From the NCBI RefSeq assembly GCF_000429545.1, contig NZ_KE386914.1:1-64000 (forward strand): a DNA stretch of 64,000 bases, read 5' to 3'. This document shows, in pieces, positions 16,820-25,002 of this stretch. Within the stretch, counting starts at the first letter, position 1. Each line of letters starts with the position of its first letter. The position numbers and the translations under genes were made by a program. The notes under the pieces are model-generated. The model did not search any database and was not told the DNA's origin. It saw nothing but the letters and a program-made list of their open reading frames with translations. The stretch is from Arenibacter certesii DSM 19833 (GTDB lineage: Bacteria > Bacteroidota > Bacteroidia > Flavobacteriales > Flavobacteriaceae).

Positions 16820-17248
16820 TTATAGGATTTCAACCAATTCTAAATCGAACGTCAGATCCTGACCCGCTAGAATGTGATTGGCGTCTAGCACCACGCTATG
16901 ATCCTTCACATCTGTGATTCTTAAATGTCTTTCGGTGCCGTCTTGGTTCTTCGCCATTAATGCCATCCCAATTTCCGGAGTAAGGTCTGGAGGAAGTTGA
17001 TTGATTTCAACTTCGTGGAATAATTCAGTTATTATATCACCATAAGCCTCCTCTTTTGGAACACTGATCGTTTTCTTTTCTTTTACTTGCATATTTAATA
17101 ATCCTTTCTCAAACCCTGGAATTAACATTCCCTTGCCCAATGTTATTTCTAATGGACCTCTTTCCAAAGAGCTGTCGAAAACTTGACCATTTTTTAATTT
17201 TCCGGTATAGTGCACTTTAACCGTGTCATCTGGTTTTACTCTAGTCAT
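16820..17248 (-). CDS. FKBP-type peptidyl-prolyl isomerase, SlyD-like (copy 1)
   Basis: 142 residues. VHYTGKLKNGQVFDSS and PGFEKGLLNM are FKBP motifs; an insert-in-flap domain (EAYGDIITELFHEV... to NQDGTERHL) and LDANHILAGQDLTFDLELV place it with SlyD/FKBP-IF isomerases. The His/Cys metal tail of E. coli SlyD is absent. It should act as cytosolic prolyl isomerase and chaperone. A closely similar paralogue lies 6 kb away at 23195-23623. Confidence 0.92.
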   Translation of the reverse strand: MTRVKPDDTVKVHYTGKLKNGQVFDSSLERGPLEITLGKGMLIPGFEKGLLNMQVKEKKTISVPKEEAYGDIITELFHEVEINQLPPDLTPEIGMALMAKNQDGTERHLRITDVKDHSVVLDANHILAGQDLTFDLELVEIL

Positions 17249-17289
17249 AAAACTTAAATCTCTTAATTTTAAACAGTTGATTTATTTGG

Positions 17290-17297
17290 CAAAACTA
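17290..17297 (-). promoter_or_regulatory. -7 element of FKBP copy 1
   Basis: The minus strand reads TAGTTTTG, matching TAnnTTTG, about 42 bases upstream of the ATG. No well-spaced TTG was found. Confidence 0.4.
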
Positions 17298-17444
17298 TGA
17301 GATATTGTTTTTTTAAAAGAATATTACTCGCAAAATCAGCGGTAATTTACATAATCTTAACAAATCGTATCTTAACACCACTCCAATTCGTTCTCAATTA
17401 AATATAAGATGCAATTCTAAGGTAATTTTTTAGGGTGAGCTCTT

Positions 17445-17513
17445 GTCGTATCAGAGGAAAGCTACCGGATAACATTTCTGTGTCAGGCTAAATGTTACGG
17501 ACAGGCAAGCGGA
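17445..17513 (+). repeat. Dispersed two-hairpin element, copy C
   Basis: Shares GAGGAAAGCTACCG, GATAACATTTC and a terminal CAGGCAAG with the copies at 37838-37905 and 46328-46393, in the same order and almost the same spacing. TATC/GATA and an imperfect CTGTC/GACAG arm give two small hairpins. It lies just past the stop of the broken hydrolase gene but on the opposite strand. Confidence 0.6.
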
Positions 17514-17518
17514 CGAGA

Positions 17519-18799
17519 TTACTCGACAATTGCTTGATATACGAGATTTCGCAATTTAGCATGGTCGTCTACCCCATTGGTAGGTATAAGTTGTTTAAAA
17601 TACACCACCACTAATTCCTCTACAGGATCTACCCAATAAGTTGAACCGTAGGCACCTCCCCATTCATACGTCCCCACGGAACCAGGTTCTCCGCGCTGTC
17701 CAACGTCTTTAGTTATAGAAAAACCAAGACCAAACCCCGATCCATTTCGCCCTGAGTAGGGAATATCCCTAGACACTACGTGATCGGAAGTCATTAATTC
17801 TACAGTTTTTCGAGATAAGATTTGCTTTCCGTTATAGGCACCTCCATTTAACATCATTTGCAAAAATTTAGCATAATCCAAGGAAGTGGACAGTAGTCCG
17901 GCCCCACCAGAAAAACTTTTCCGTGGTCCTTTTATATAATGCCCCTGTCCTACTCCCAAACCGGGGTTTGGGGCTCTTTCCAGGGCTTTTCCACTATGGG
18001 CCATGTAGGAGGTAGCTAATCGGTCTGACTTATTCTTAGGTAAATAGAAATAAGTATCCTTCATTTCCAAAGGGTCTAAAATACGCTCTTTGATAAATTG
18101 ATCTAAAGATTGTCCAGAAACCCTTTCAACGATTACCCCAAGGATATCAGTATTGTACCCATACACAAATCGTTCTCCTGGTTGTGCATCCATGGGCAAT
18201 GTAGCCATCCTAGCAATTGTTTCTGAGATGGGCTCATCCTTATCTGCAAAGTACCAATTTTGAATTCCCGCAGCTTTCCACTCCTCTTCTGCTAAACCAT
18301 GCCCATAGCCAATTCCGGCAGTATGAGTAAGTAAATCCCTAATAGTAATATTCCTCTGGGCTGGTATTACATCATAACCTCCATCTTCTTTTTTCTTGGC
18401 TACTGTAGTCTCTTTCCATTCAGGTAAATATTAATCTAATGGATCGGCAATTAAAAGTTTACCTTCTTCCTGAAGTATCATAACGGCCACGCTAACTATA
18501 GCCTTTGTCTGGGATGCAATCCTAAAAATGGCATCTGTTTTCATCTCCTTATTCAATTCGATGTCACTTTCTCCAAAAGCTTCATGATATACAATCTTGC
18601 CTCTCCTAGCGATCAATGTTACATTACCAGCTATCTTGCCATCTTTCACGTATTGCTCCATCACCTTAGAAAGTCGTTCTAATCTTTGGGTAGACATACC
18701 TACCTTTTCTGGGAGAGTAGATTCTAGGTTTTGCGCTTGCCCAAAGGCTACCGATAATAGCAACAGCAGTACTACATATGATTTAAAAGCCTTACTCAT
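17519..18799 (-). pseudogene. Beta-lactamase-family serine hydrolase interrupted by an in-frame TAA
   Basis: Signal peptide (MSKAFKSYVVLLLLLSVAF...), then the class C / esterase-type nucleophile motif SQTK and a long conserved body, all in one frame from 18799 to 17519. A TAA at 18431-18433 interrupts it: the sequence reads ADPLD-stop-YLPEWKE, where relatives have DPVSKYLPE, so one A-to-T change of a Lys AAA codon explains it. The N-terminal piece (122 residues) has the Ser-x-x-Lys; the C-terminal piece has the catalytic Tyr region YGYNTDILG. Neither alone should work. There is no frameshift, and the rest looks undamaged, so the lesion is recent or a base-calling error. Confidence 0.85.
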
Positions 18800-19207
18800 A
18801 ATGTTTCATTTTTTTAAAGTGAATATTTCTTCTATAATAAATGAGACAAAAGATAAAAGATATTTTGGGAGAATACACTATCGGTAACTAAAAAACTTGA
18901 ATCCTTTTATCGACTCCCATTGCTTATAAATTTTTGGAAGCCAACCAATCAATTAATATTGTAAGGATAGTAGTGGGAAAACTAAGTTTACTAGAATTGA
19001 TTTTAAAGTAAAACCATGGAAAAGTCACTCTATATTTCGGTAAGAAGATAGATTTAAAATTGAATGAATCTAGTAAAGGAAAAAATAAAGGCGCTATAGA
19101 TATACAATAGAGCTTGGTAGATTTCTAGGAAAACGCTAAGCCTTATGTTATGACCTAACCTGCGAAGAATTTATTTTAGGGTATTTCGATTTTCCTCATG
19201 AAAATTT
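18800..19207. other. Intergenic stretch, nothing recognised
   Basis: A-rich sequence upstream of the hydrolase gene and downstream of the cold-shock gene. Short plus-strand frames here have no family features. Confidence 0.5.
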
Positions 19208-19258
19208 TTCGGAATAACCTTTTCTTATATGAAAATATAATTTTTTCGTTATTCCGAA
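19208..19258 (-). terminator. Long-loop hairpin after the cold-shock gene
   Basis: TTCGGAATAAC (19208-19218) and GTTATTCCGAA (19248-19258) are perfect 11-base arms around a 29-base A/T-rich loop. It lies 30 bases past the cold-shock stop. The long loop is unusual for a simple terminator; A-rich rather than T-rich sequence follows directly. Confidence 0.5.
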
Positions 19259-19288
19259 TATTCTTTTATGAAGTAAAAACCTTGAAGA

Positions 19289-19741
19289 TTAAATTTTCTT
19301 TACTCGTACGGCATTCATCCCTTTCATCCCTCTTTCAAGTTCAAATGAGACCTTGTCATTTTCCGTTATTTCGTCAATTAAGCCGCTAACGTGAGTAAAG
19401 TACTTTTCATTATTTTCAGAATCGATGATGAATCCAAACCCTTTTGAATGATCAAAAAAGGAAACTTTTCCTTTTCTTACCGGATCAAATTCCTCAACAT
19501 CACTATCGTCTTTCTTAGGGATACCTATTTCTATCGTAGAAGCATCTATTTCCACCTTCTGGGTTGGATCTGGTGGAGTATCTGTTAAATTACCATCGTG
19601 GTCAACATAGGCAAATTGAATTCCTGGATTGTCCTTGGCCTCAGCTTTTCGGGCCAATTTCTTCTTTTGCTTTTCTTCTCTCTTCTTTAAACGCTTTTTT
19701 TCTTTTTCGCTTTTATTATACGTCTGTTGCGATTTTGCCAT
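19289..19741 (-). CDS. Cold-shock-domain protein with basic N-terminal extension
   Basis: 150 residues. The last 65 form a cold-shock domain: RKGKVSFFDHSKGFGFI contains RNP1 and KYFTHVSGL the RNP2-like strand. The first 35 residues are strongly basic (KKREEKQKKKLARK) and probably helical, followed by a linker with acidic residues. This long form is frequent in Bacteroidota and likely binds single-stranded RNA, with the basic arm adding affinity. Standalone gene with a large 3' hairpin. Confidence 0.9.
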   Translation of the reverse strand: MAKSQQTYNKSEKEKKRLKKREEKQKKKLARKAEAKDNPGIQFAYVDHDGNLTDTPPDPTQKVEIDASTIEIGIPKKDDSDVEEFDPVRKGKVSFFDHSKGFGFIIDSENNEKYFTHVSGLIDEITENDKVSFELERGMKGMNAVRVKKI

Positions 19742-20127
19742 TCTTTAATTTAGTTATTATTAAAATATTCCATGAGGGAAGTCGTTCTAACACCAAAAAT
19801 TGTATTTCTTCAACAATAGTCTTTCTAAAGGCTATCTTAAAGATAGTAGATTTAATAGAACTTCTACTACCCATGGTACTTCAACAAAGATAAGGTATGT
19901 AATCCAATTTAGGAAGCCCTATAAACGTATTTTTAATTTCTCCAATAATTAATAAAAAAATTATCATTTATTTCCTCTCCATCGGGGTAAATTATTCTAG
20001 TGCTTAACAAACACGAACCCAAATGGCCTATAACTATTTTATTAGAAAAATGTTAGTTAAAATTCGTAACTAATTCAGATTAAACATGTTTATGTTCAAA
20101 AGTGATTATAGTTTTTAATCAGTTCTG
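19742..20127. other. Upstream region of the TonB receptor, no gene
   Basis: No coding frame with family features. Clear promoter motif not found; the notable element is the inverted repeat just downstream at 20128-20143. Confidence 0.5.
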
Positions 20128-20143
20128 TTAGATTGTAATCTAA
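20128..20143. promoter_or_regulatory. Operator-like inverted repeat before the TonB receptor
   Basis: TTAGATT-GT-AATCTAA is a perfect 7-2-7 inverted repeat, 45 bases upstream of the receptor ATG. Too short-spaced to be a terminator; the geometry fits a dimeric repressor site. Confidence 0.4.
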
Positions 20144-20187
20144 AAATCCTTAACTTCTATCCATAATAACCAATAAATAACCCAAGT

Positions 20188-23091
20188 ATGAAAAAGCGCT
20201 ATTTAATCTTAATTGTATTTTTAATTGGAGTAATTGGCCTTACCAATGCCCAGATTACCGGAACAGTTGCTGATGAGGAAGGAGCACCCTTACCTGGTGC
20301 CTCTATTGTTATTGTTGGAACTACCACTGGTACCACCTCAGACTTTGATGGTAATTATACAATAGAAGCAAATATTGGGGATATGCTTAAGGTATCCTAT
20401 ATAGGTTTCGAAGCCCTTCAGGTTAGAGTAGACCAGAACGTAATGAATATTACGTTGAACTCTGGACTAGCATTGTCAGAAGTAATAATTGTAGGGTCTA
20501 GAAACCCCAATAGAACAGCTACCGAAAGTACAGTACCTGTAGATGTTATAGATATGAAGGAATTAAATAATGTTGCTCCACAGGTCAATTTAAATCAGAT
20601 CTTAAATTACGTGGCTCCTTCTTTTACTTCAAATACCCAGACCATTGCGGATGGTACAGATCATATAGATCCCGCTTCCCTTAGGGGTTTGGGTCCTGAT
20701 CAGGTTTTAGTGCTAATCAATGGCAAAAGAAGGCATACCTCCTCCCTAATCAATGTTAATGGTACCTTTGGTCGTGGAAGTGTAGGAACAGATCTAAACG
20801 CAATTCCTGCTGCGGCAATTCAGCGTATAGAAGTATTGCGAGATGGTGCTGCAGCTCAATATGGTTCCGATGCAATAGCTGGGGTAATCAACATAATACT
20901 TAATAAAAGTGTTAATGAATTAACGGCTACAGTAACTACTGGGGCTCATTTTACAAAAGAAGCGAATGACCAAACTGGTGGTGTAGATGGGGAAACTACT
21001 AACGTAGCGGCAAGTTATGGCATTCCCTTAGGAGATAATGGCGGATTTATAAACCTATCTGGAGATTTCGATGTTAGAAAAGAGTATAGTCGGATGAACG
21101 AATGGGAAGGAGAAATTTTTAATCTGTATAATACAGTGGAACGCATGGCCAATGACGATGGATATGATGTTTTTAAGCTGTTGGATAATGATGTTGCCGA
21201 TGTGATACAATATGCTGACCAGGCAGGAATAAATCGTAATGGCGCCACAACAAAAGAGGAGTTGAGAACCATTCTTAGTGCAGATGCTACTAATGCAGAG
21301 CTTACAGCTAGAGGATTGCAAAGAAGTGATTTTAATATGCGTGTGGGGCAGTCTTCTCTTAGAGGAGGACGTTTATTTGCTAATTTCTCCCTTCCATTGG
21401 ATGATTTAGGAACAGAACTGTACTCCTTTGCTGGCATGAGTGCAAGAACAGGTAATTCGGGCGGGTTTTATAGGTTGCCCAATCAGAGTCGGACTTTTAC
21501 ACCTGCCTATTTTAACGGGTTTTTACCAGAAATAAATTCCCATATTAAAGACATGTCCTTCTCTTTGGGAATTAAAGGCATGATTGGGGATTGGAATGTA
21601 GACCTAAGTAATACCTATGGTAAAAATGCATTCATATATACTATAGGAAATACCTTTAATGCGTCCATGCAAAATGCATCGCCCACTTTATTTGATGCAG
21701 GAGGATTTTCTTTTGCCCAAAACACGTCCAATCTAGATATATCTCAGTTTTTTGACGATGTAATGTCTGGCCTAAACATCGCTTTTGGTGCAGAATATAG
21801 GCTTGAGAACTACGATATAGTGGCGGGAGAGGAAGCGTCATATGCACAGTATACGGCAGATGGACAACGTATTACCCTTGCTACCCAACAACCTTCAAAG
21901 GACTTCTTTGGCAGCTCTAGACCGGGAGGGTCACAGGTTTTTCCTGGCTTTGCCCCGCAAAATGAATTGTCTAGGGAGCGAAGCAGTGTTGCTGGTTATT
22001 TTGATGTGGAAGCCGATTTTTCAGACGCTTTCCTAGCAAGTTTTGCAACTCGTTATGAGAATTATAGCGATTTTGGATCAACCATCAATTTTAAATTGGC
22101 AGGTAGATATAAAACTACTGAAAACTTGAATATTCGTGGTGCTTTGAATACTGGGTTCAGGGCCCCTTCCCTACACCAGATCAACTTTAACTCTACGTCA
22201 ACTATTTTTGACAACGAGGGAAACCCGCAGGAAGTGGGAACTTTTGCTAATGATAGTAGGGCTGCAAAACTTTTAGGAATTCCGCAATTAAAGGAAGAAA
22301 CATCACAAAGTGTGAGTTTAGGACTTACGGCCAAATTCCCCGATGCCAATATTACGTTAACGGTAGATGGTTATTTTGTATCCATCGAGGATAGGGTGGT
22401 ATATACTGGCCAGTTTGCACCTACTGCTGATGCTGGTACAGGTACCGGTGGCATCCCTGCAGCTTATTCAGGACCGCAATTGGAATTATTCAATCTATTA
22501 AGACAGGCCAATGCTACCGCAGCTTCTTTCTTTGCAAATGCCATAGATACCGAATCCAAGGGGTTAGATATAGTGGTTACACATGATACTAGGTTGGGAG
22601 CCAATTGGAAGTTGAAATCCGATCTTGCAGGTACTTTTTCTAAAACTAAACAGGTAGGTGATATCAATGCTTCAAAAATTTTGAGCGATGCAGGATTGGT
22701 AGGCACCTATTTTCCTGAGGATAGTAGGGTATATTTGGAAGAAGCAGTTCCAAGAACTAAAATTAATTTATCCAACAGCCTTACTTCTGATCAATTTGTT
22801 GTTTTCCTAAGGAATGTGTATTTCGGGGAGGTAACGGAGGCTACTACTACTGCTGCAAATCAGCAGGTTTTTAGCAACAAATTGGTGACAGACCTTTCTT
22901 TGGGATATAAGGCCACAGAATCCCTTACGATTACCCTTGGGGCTAATAACCTGTTCGACATCTATCCAGATAGAGCTGAGGAGCAATTTGGCAATAGAAG
23001 CGATGGTCGATTTGATTGGTCTAGGAGAGCACAACAATTTGGTATTGGAGGAAGGTTCCTTTTTGCTAGATTGAACTTTACGCTTAACTAA
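20188..23091 (+). CDS. TonB-dependent outer-membrane receptor
   Basis: 967 residues. Signal peptide ends near TNAQ; residues about 22-100 are a carboxypeptidase-regulatory-like beta-sandwich (ITGTVADEEGAPLPGASI). The plug follows (VPVDVIDMKEL, then RGLGPDQVLVLINGKRRHTS and DGAAAQYGSDAIAGVIN, classic plug motifs), then a 22-strand barrel with NTGFRAPS and a C-terminal RRAQQFGIGGR region. There is no SusD-like partner and no TonB or transporter gene nearby, so it is not an obvious SusC. Substrate unknown. Monocistronic, with a bidirectional terminator and an operator-like repeat upstream. Confidence 0.93.
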   Translation: MKKRYLILIVFLIGVIGLTNAQITGTVADEEGAPLPGASIVIVGTTTGTTSDFDGNYTIEANIGDMLKVSYIGFEALQVRVDQNVMNITLNSGLALSEVIIVGSRNPNRTATESTVPVDVIDMKELNNVAPQVNLNQILNYVAPSFTSNTQTIADGTDHIDPASLRGLGPDQVLVLINGKRRHTSSLINVNGTFGRGSVGTDLNAIPAAAIQRIEVLRDGAAAQYGSDAIAGVINIILNKSVNELTATVTTGAHFTKEANDQTGGVDGETTNVAASYGIPLGDNGGFINLSGDFDVRKEYSRMNEWEGEIFNLYNTVERMANDDGYDVFKLLDNDVADVIQYADQAGINRNGATTKEELRTILSADATNAELTARGLQRSDFNMRVGQSSLRGGRLFANFSLPLDDLGTELYSFAGMSARTGNSGGFYRLPNQSRTFTPAYFNGFLPEINSHIKDMSFSLGIKGMIGDWNVDLSNTYGKNAFIYTIGNTFNASMQNASPTLFDAGGFSFAQNTSNLDISQFFDDVMSGLNIAFGAEYRLENYDIVAGEEASYAQYTADGQRITLATQQPSKDFFGSSRPGGSQVFPGFAPQNELSRERSSVAGYFDVEADFSDAFLASFATRYENYSDFGSTINFKLAGRYKTTENLNIRGALNTGFRAPSLHQINFNSTSTIFDNEGNPQEVGTFANDSRAAKLLGIPQLKEETSQSVSLGLTAKFPDANITLTVDGYFVSIEDRVVYTGQFAPTADAGTGTGGIPAAYSGPQLELFNLLRQANATAASFFANAIDTESKGLDIVVTHDTRLGANWKLKSDLAGTFSKTKQVGDINASKILSDAGLVGTYFPEDSRVYLEEAVPRTKINLSNSLTSDQFVVFLRNVYFGEVTEATTTAANQQVFSNKLVTDLSLGYKATESLTITLGANNLFDIYPDRAEEQFGNRSDGRFDWSRRAQQFGIGGRFLFARLNFTLN

Positions 23092-23112
23092 ATTAATATA
23101 ACTTATTGCAAT

Positions 23113-23144
23113 AAAGAAGGCCACTATTTTTAGTGGCCTTCTTT
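23113..23144. terminator. Bidirectional terminator after the TonB receptor
   Basis: AAAGAAGGCCACTA pairs perfectly with TAGTGGCCTTCTTT around a TTT loop, between convergent genes. Confidence 0.9.
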
Positions 23145-23194
23145 CCTTTATATAATACAGCTACAATATAAGACGTTTTAAAGCTACTTTTAAA

Positions 23195-23623
23195 TTAACC
23201 TATACTAACTACCTCTAGTTCAAAAGTAAGATCGTGTCCTGCCAATGGGTGATTAGCATCAAGGATAATATGGTCTTCATGTACTTCGGCAACCCTCAGT
23301 TCATTCTCCACACCATCTGGACTGGTAGCAACTAAGCCCATACCAACCTCTGGCTTCATATCTCCTGGCAATTCTTCTTTTTTTACAGGATGGAACATTT
23401 CCTTTCTAACCTCACCATAAGCCTCTTCTTTTGGGATGACAACGGTTTTCTTTTCTTTAGGTTGCATATCTATCAAGCCTTTCTCAAAACCAGGGATAAG
23501 ACTTCCCTGACCCAAAGTAACTCTAATCGGATCGCGCTCCAAAGAACTGTCAAAAATTGTACCGTCGCTCAACTTACCTGTGTAATGAACGTTTACCGTG
23601 TCATTCTCTTTTACTTTATTCAT
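23195..23623 (-). CDS. FKBP-type peptidyl-prolyl isomerase, SlyD-like (copy 2)
   Basis: 142 residues from the ATG at 23623, which matches the start of the paralogue at 17248 and lies downstream of a good promoter; an upstream in-frame ATG at 23650 would place the start inside the leader. Motifs VHYTGKLSDGTIFDSS, PGFEKGLIDM, EAYGEVRKEMFHPV and LDANHPLAGHDLTFELEV show the same FKBP plus insert-in-flap plan. No metal-binding tail. Cytosolic isomerase/chaperone; redundancy or client specialisation with copy 1 is unknown. Confidence 0.92.
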   Translation of the reverse strand: MNKVKENDTVNVHYTGKLSDGTIFDSSLERDPIRVTLGQGSLIPGFEKGLIDMQPKEKKTVVIPKEEAYGEVRKEMFHPVKKEELPGDMKPEVGMGLVATSPDGVENELRVAEVHEDHIILDANHPLAGHDLTFELEVVSIG

Positions 23624-23662
23624 AAACAAAAAATTGTAATTATAATTCAATTAATTATACTG

Positions 23663-23694
23663 CAAACTTATAGGTTCTAAAACGCCTTGGGCAA
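23663..23694 (-). promoter_or_regulatory. Promoter of FKBP copy 2
   Basis: On the minus strand TTG (23692-23694) and TAAGTTTG (23663-23670, perfect TAnnTTTG) are 21 bases apart, the normal Bacteroidota -33/-7 layout, 40 bases before the chosen ATG. Confidence 0.65.
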
Positions 23695-23988
23695 AGCTTA
23701 GTTGTAAAACTTCCAAGAATTTAGAAAACATCAATATTTTAAGATTATTGTTATGGTATTTTTAGGTTTTAACAATATTATTTAAAATATTACTACTGCT
23801 ATTTTTTGCAAAATTTTAAAAAAGCAGGGTTTTTGTGTTATTAAATCAGCTATAGCAACTGAATATTATTCTTAAAACAATAGATAAAACCTTGAAAATC
23901 AGGCTAAATTTATTAATGTTAAACGAATAAGTTTTAATGTATTATAAGCAGTAAAATTAAATGTAACATACGGAGGTAACTTATTTGC
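23695..23988. other. Intergenic stretch, nothing recognised
   Basis: Very AT-rich, with no coding frame, repeat or clear hairpin. It separates the FKBP promoter from the EamA transporter stop. Confidence 0.5.
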
Positions 23989-24915
23989 TTAGGATCTTTT
24001 AGAGGTAAAACGGCTAAACAACATTAATTTCTTTTTGGTATTTATAAAATATACCCCAGTTAATAGAATGATTGCTGCAATGGCAGACTGAGTAGTAATC
24101 TGTTCGTCTAAATATAACCATCCCAAAAGCAGCGCAATAACTGGATTCACATAAGTAGAAGTAGCCACCTTTTCTGGGGAAACAAGTTTTAGCAGATAAT
24201 TAAAAGCGGTGAAAGCCAAGATACTACCAAACAGAATTAAAAAGAGTAAGGAATATTGGACGGAGCTGCTCCATTGGGTTGGTAAACTCCATTCCTCGCC
24301 AATAAGAAGGCTACTAGTTATCAAAATTATTCCCGCCGATAACATCTGAAAGCCGGTATTCACGAAGTAATTGGAGGGTAGATCTGCTTTTGCTACAAAC
24401 AAGCTGGCAAAGGCCCAACTAAGCATGCACATAAAAATCATTCCCATCCCTAACAAGGTGTTCTCACCACCTATAATTTGGTTCTGGCTCACTAGCAAAA
24501 ATATACCTATTATTCCAATAACAACTCCCACAATAGACATAGGTTGAATTTTCTTACCTTCCAAGACCCGCATCAATATGAGGATCACTAAAGGCTGCGC
24601 TGCAATTTCCAATGCAGCCAGTCCGCTATCTACATATTGCAAGGCCCATACCACAAATCCGTTTCCTACCGATAAGAAAAGGAATCCGGCTATAATACAG
24701 TTTTTTAACTGCTTCCTTGTTATGGTCAGGGGGATCCGTAAAAGCTTGCATAAAATAAATATTAGAATTCCAGCGACAGAGAAACGAATGGAAGCCAGCA
24801 TAAAAGGAGGTAATTCTTGTACCGCAATTTTATTAAATAGAAAGGTAGAACCCCAGATAACATATATAGCAAAAAACGCCATGATGATCATGGGGGTGCT
24901 CTTGGATTTTGACAT
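23989..24915 (-). CDS. EamA/DMT-superfamily transporter
   Basis: 308 residues with about ten hydrophobic helices in two repeats of five. FFAIYVIWGSTFLFNKIAV opens the first EamA repeat; FGSILAFTAFNYLLKLVSPEKVAT and NPVIALLLGWLYLDE are the second-repeat signatures of RhaT/YedA-like drug/metabolite exporters. It probably exports an amino acid or small metabolite across the inner membrane; the substrate is not readable. Basic C-terminal tail (KKKLMLFSRFTSKRS) faces the cytosol by the positive-inside rule. Confidence 0.88.
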   Translation of the reverse strand: MSKSKSTPMIIMAFFAIYVIWGSTFLFNKIAVQELPPFMLASIRFSVAGILIFILCKLLRIPLTITRKQLKNCIIAGFLFLSVGNGFVVWALQYVDSGLAALEIAAQPLVILILMRVLEGKKIQPMSIVGVVIGIIGIFLLVSQNQIIGGENTLLGMGMIFMCMLSWAFASLFVAKADLPSNYFVNTGFQMLSAGIILITSSLLIGEEWSLPTQWSSSVQYSLLFLILFGSILAFTAFNYLLKLVSPEKVATSTYVNPVIALLLGWLYLDEQITTQSAIAAIILLTGVYFINTKKKLMLFSRFTSKRS

Positions 24916-24939
24916 TGATGGAATAGATTTTTAAAAAAA

Positions 24940-24947
24940 CAAAGGTA
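24940..24947 (-). promoter_or_regulatory. -7 element of the EamA transporter gene
   Basis: The minus strand reads TACCTTTG (TAnnTTTG), 24 bases before the ATG. A TTG at 24974-24976 is 26 bases upstream, somewhat far. Confidence 0.45.
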
Positions 24948-25002
24948 CCATTAAGCGTAATCAGATAGACCTTCAAAATTCTGGCTATCCAAAAAATAAT
25001 GA

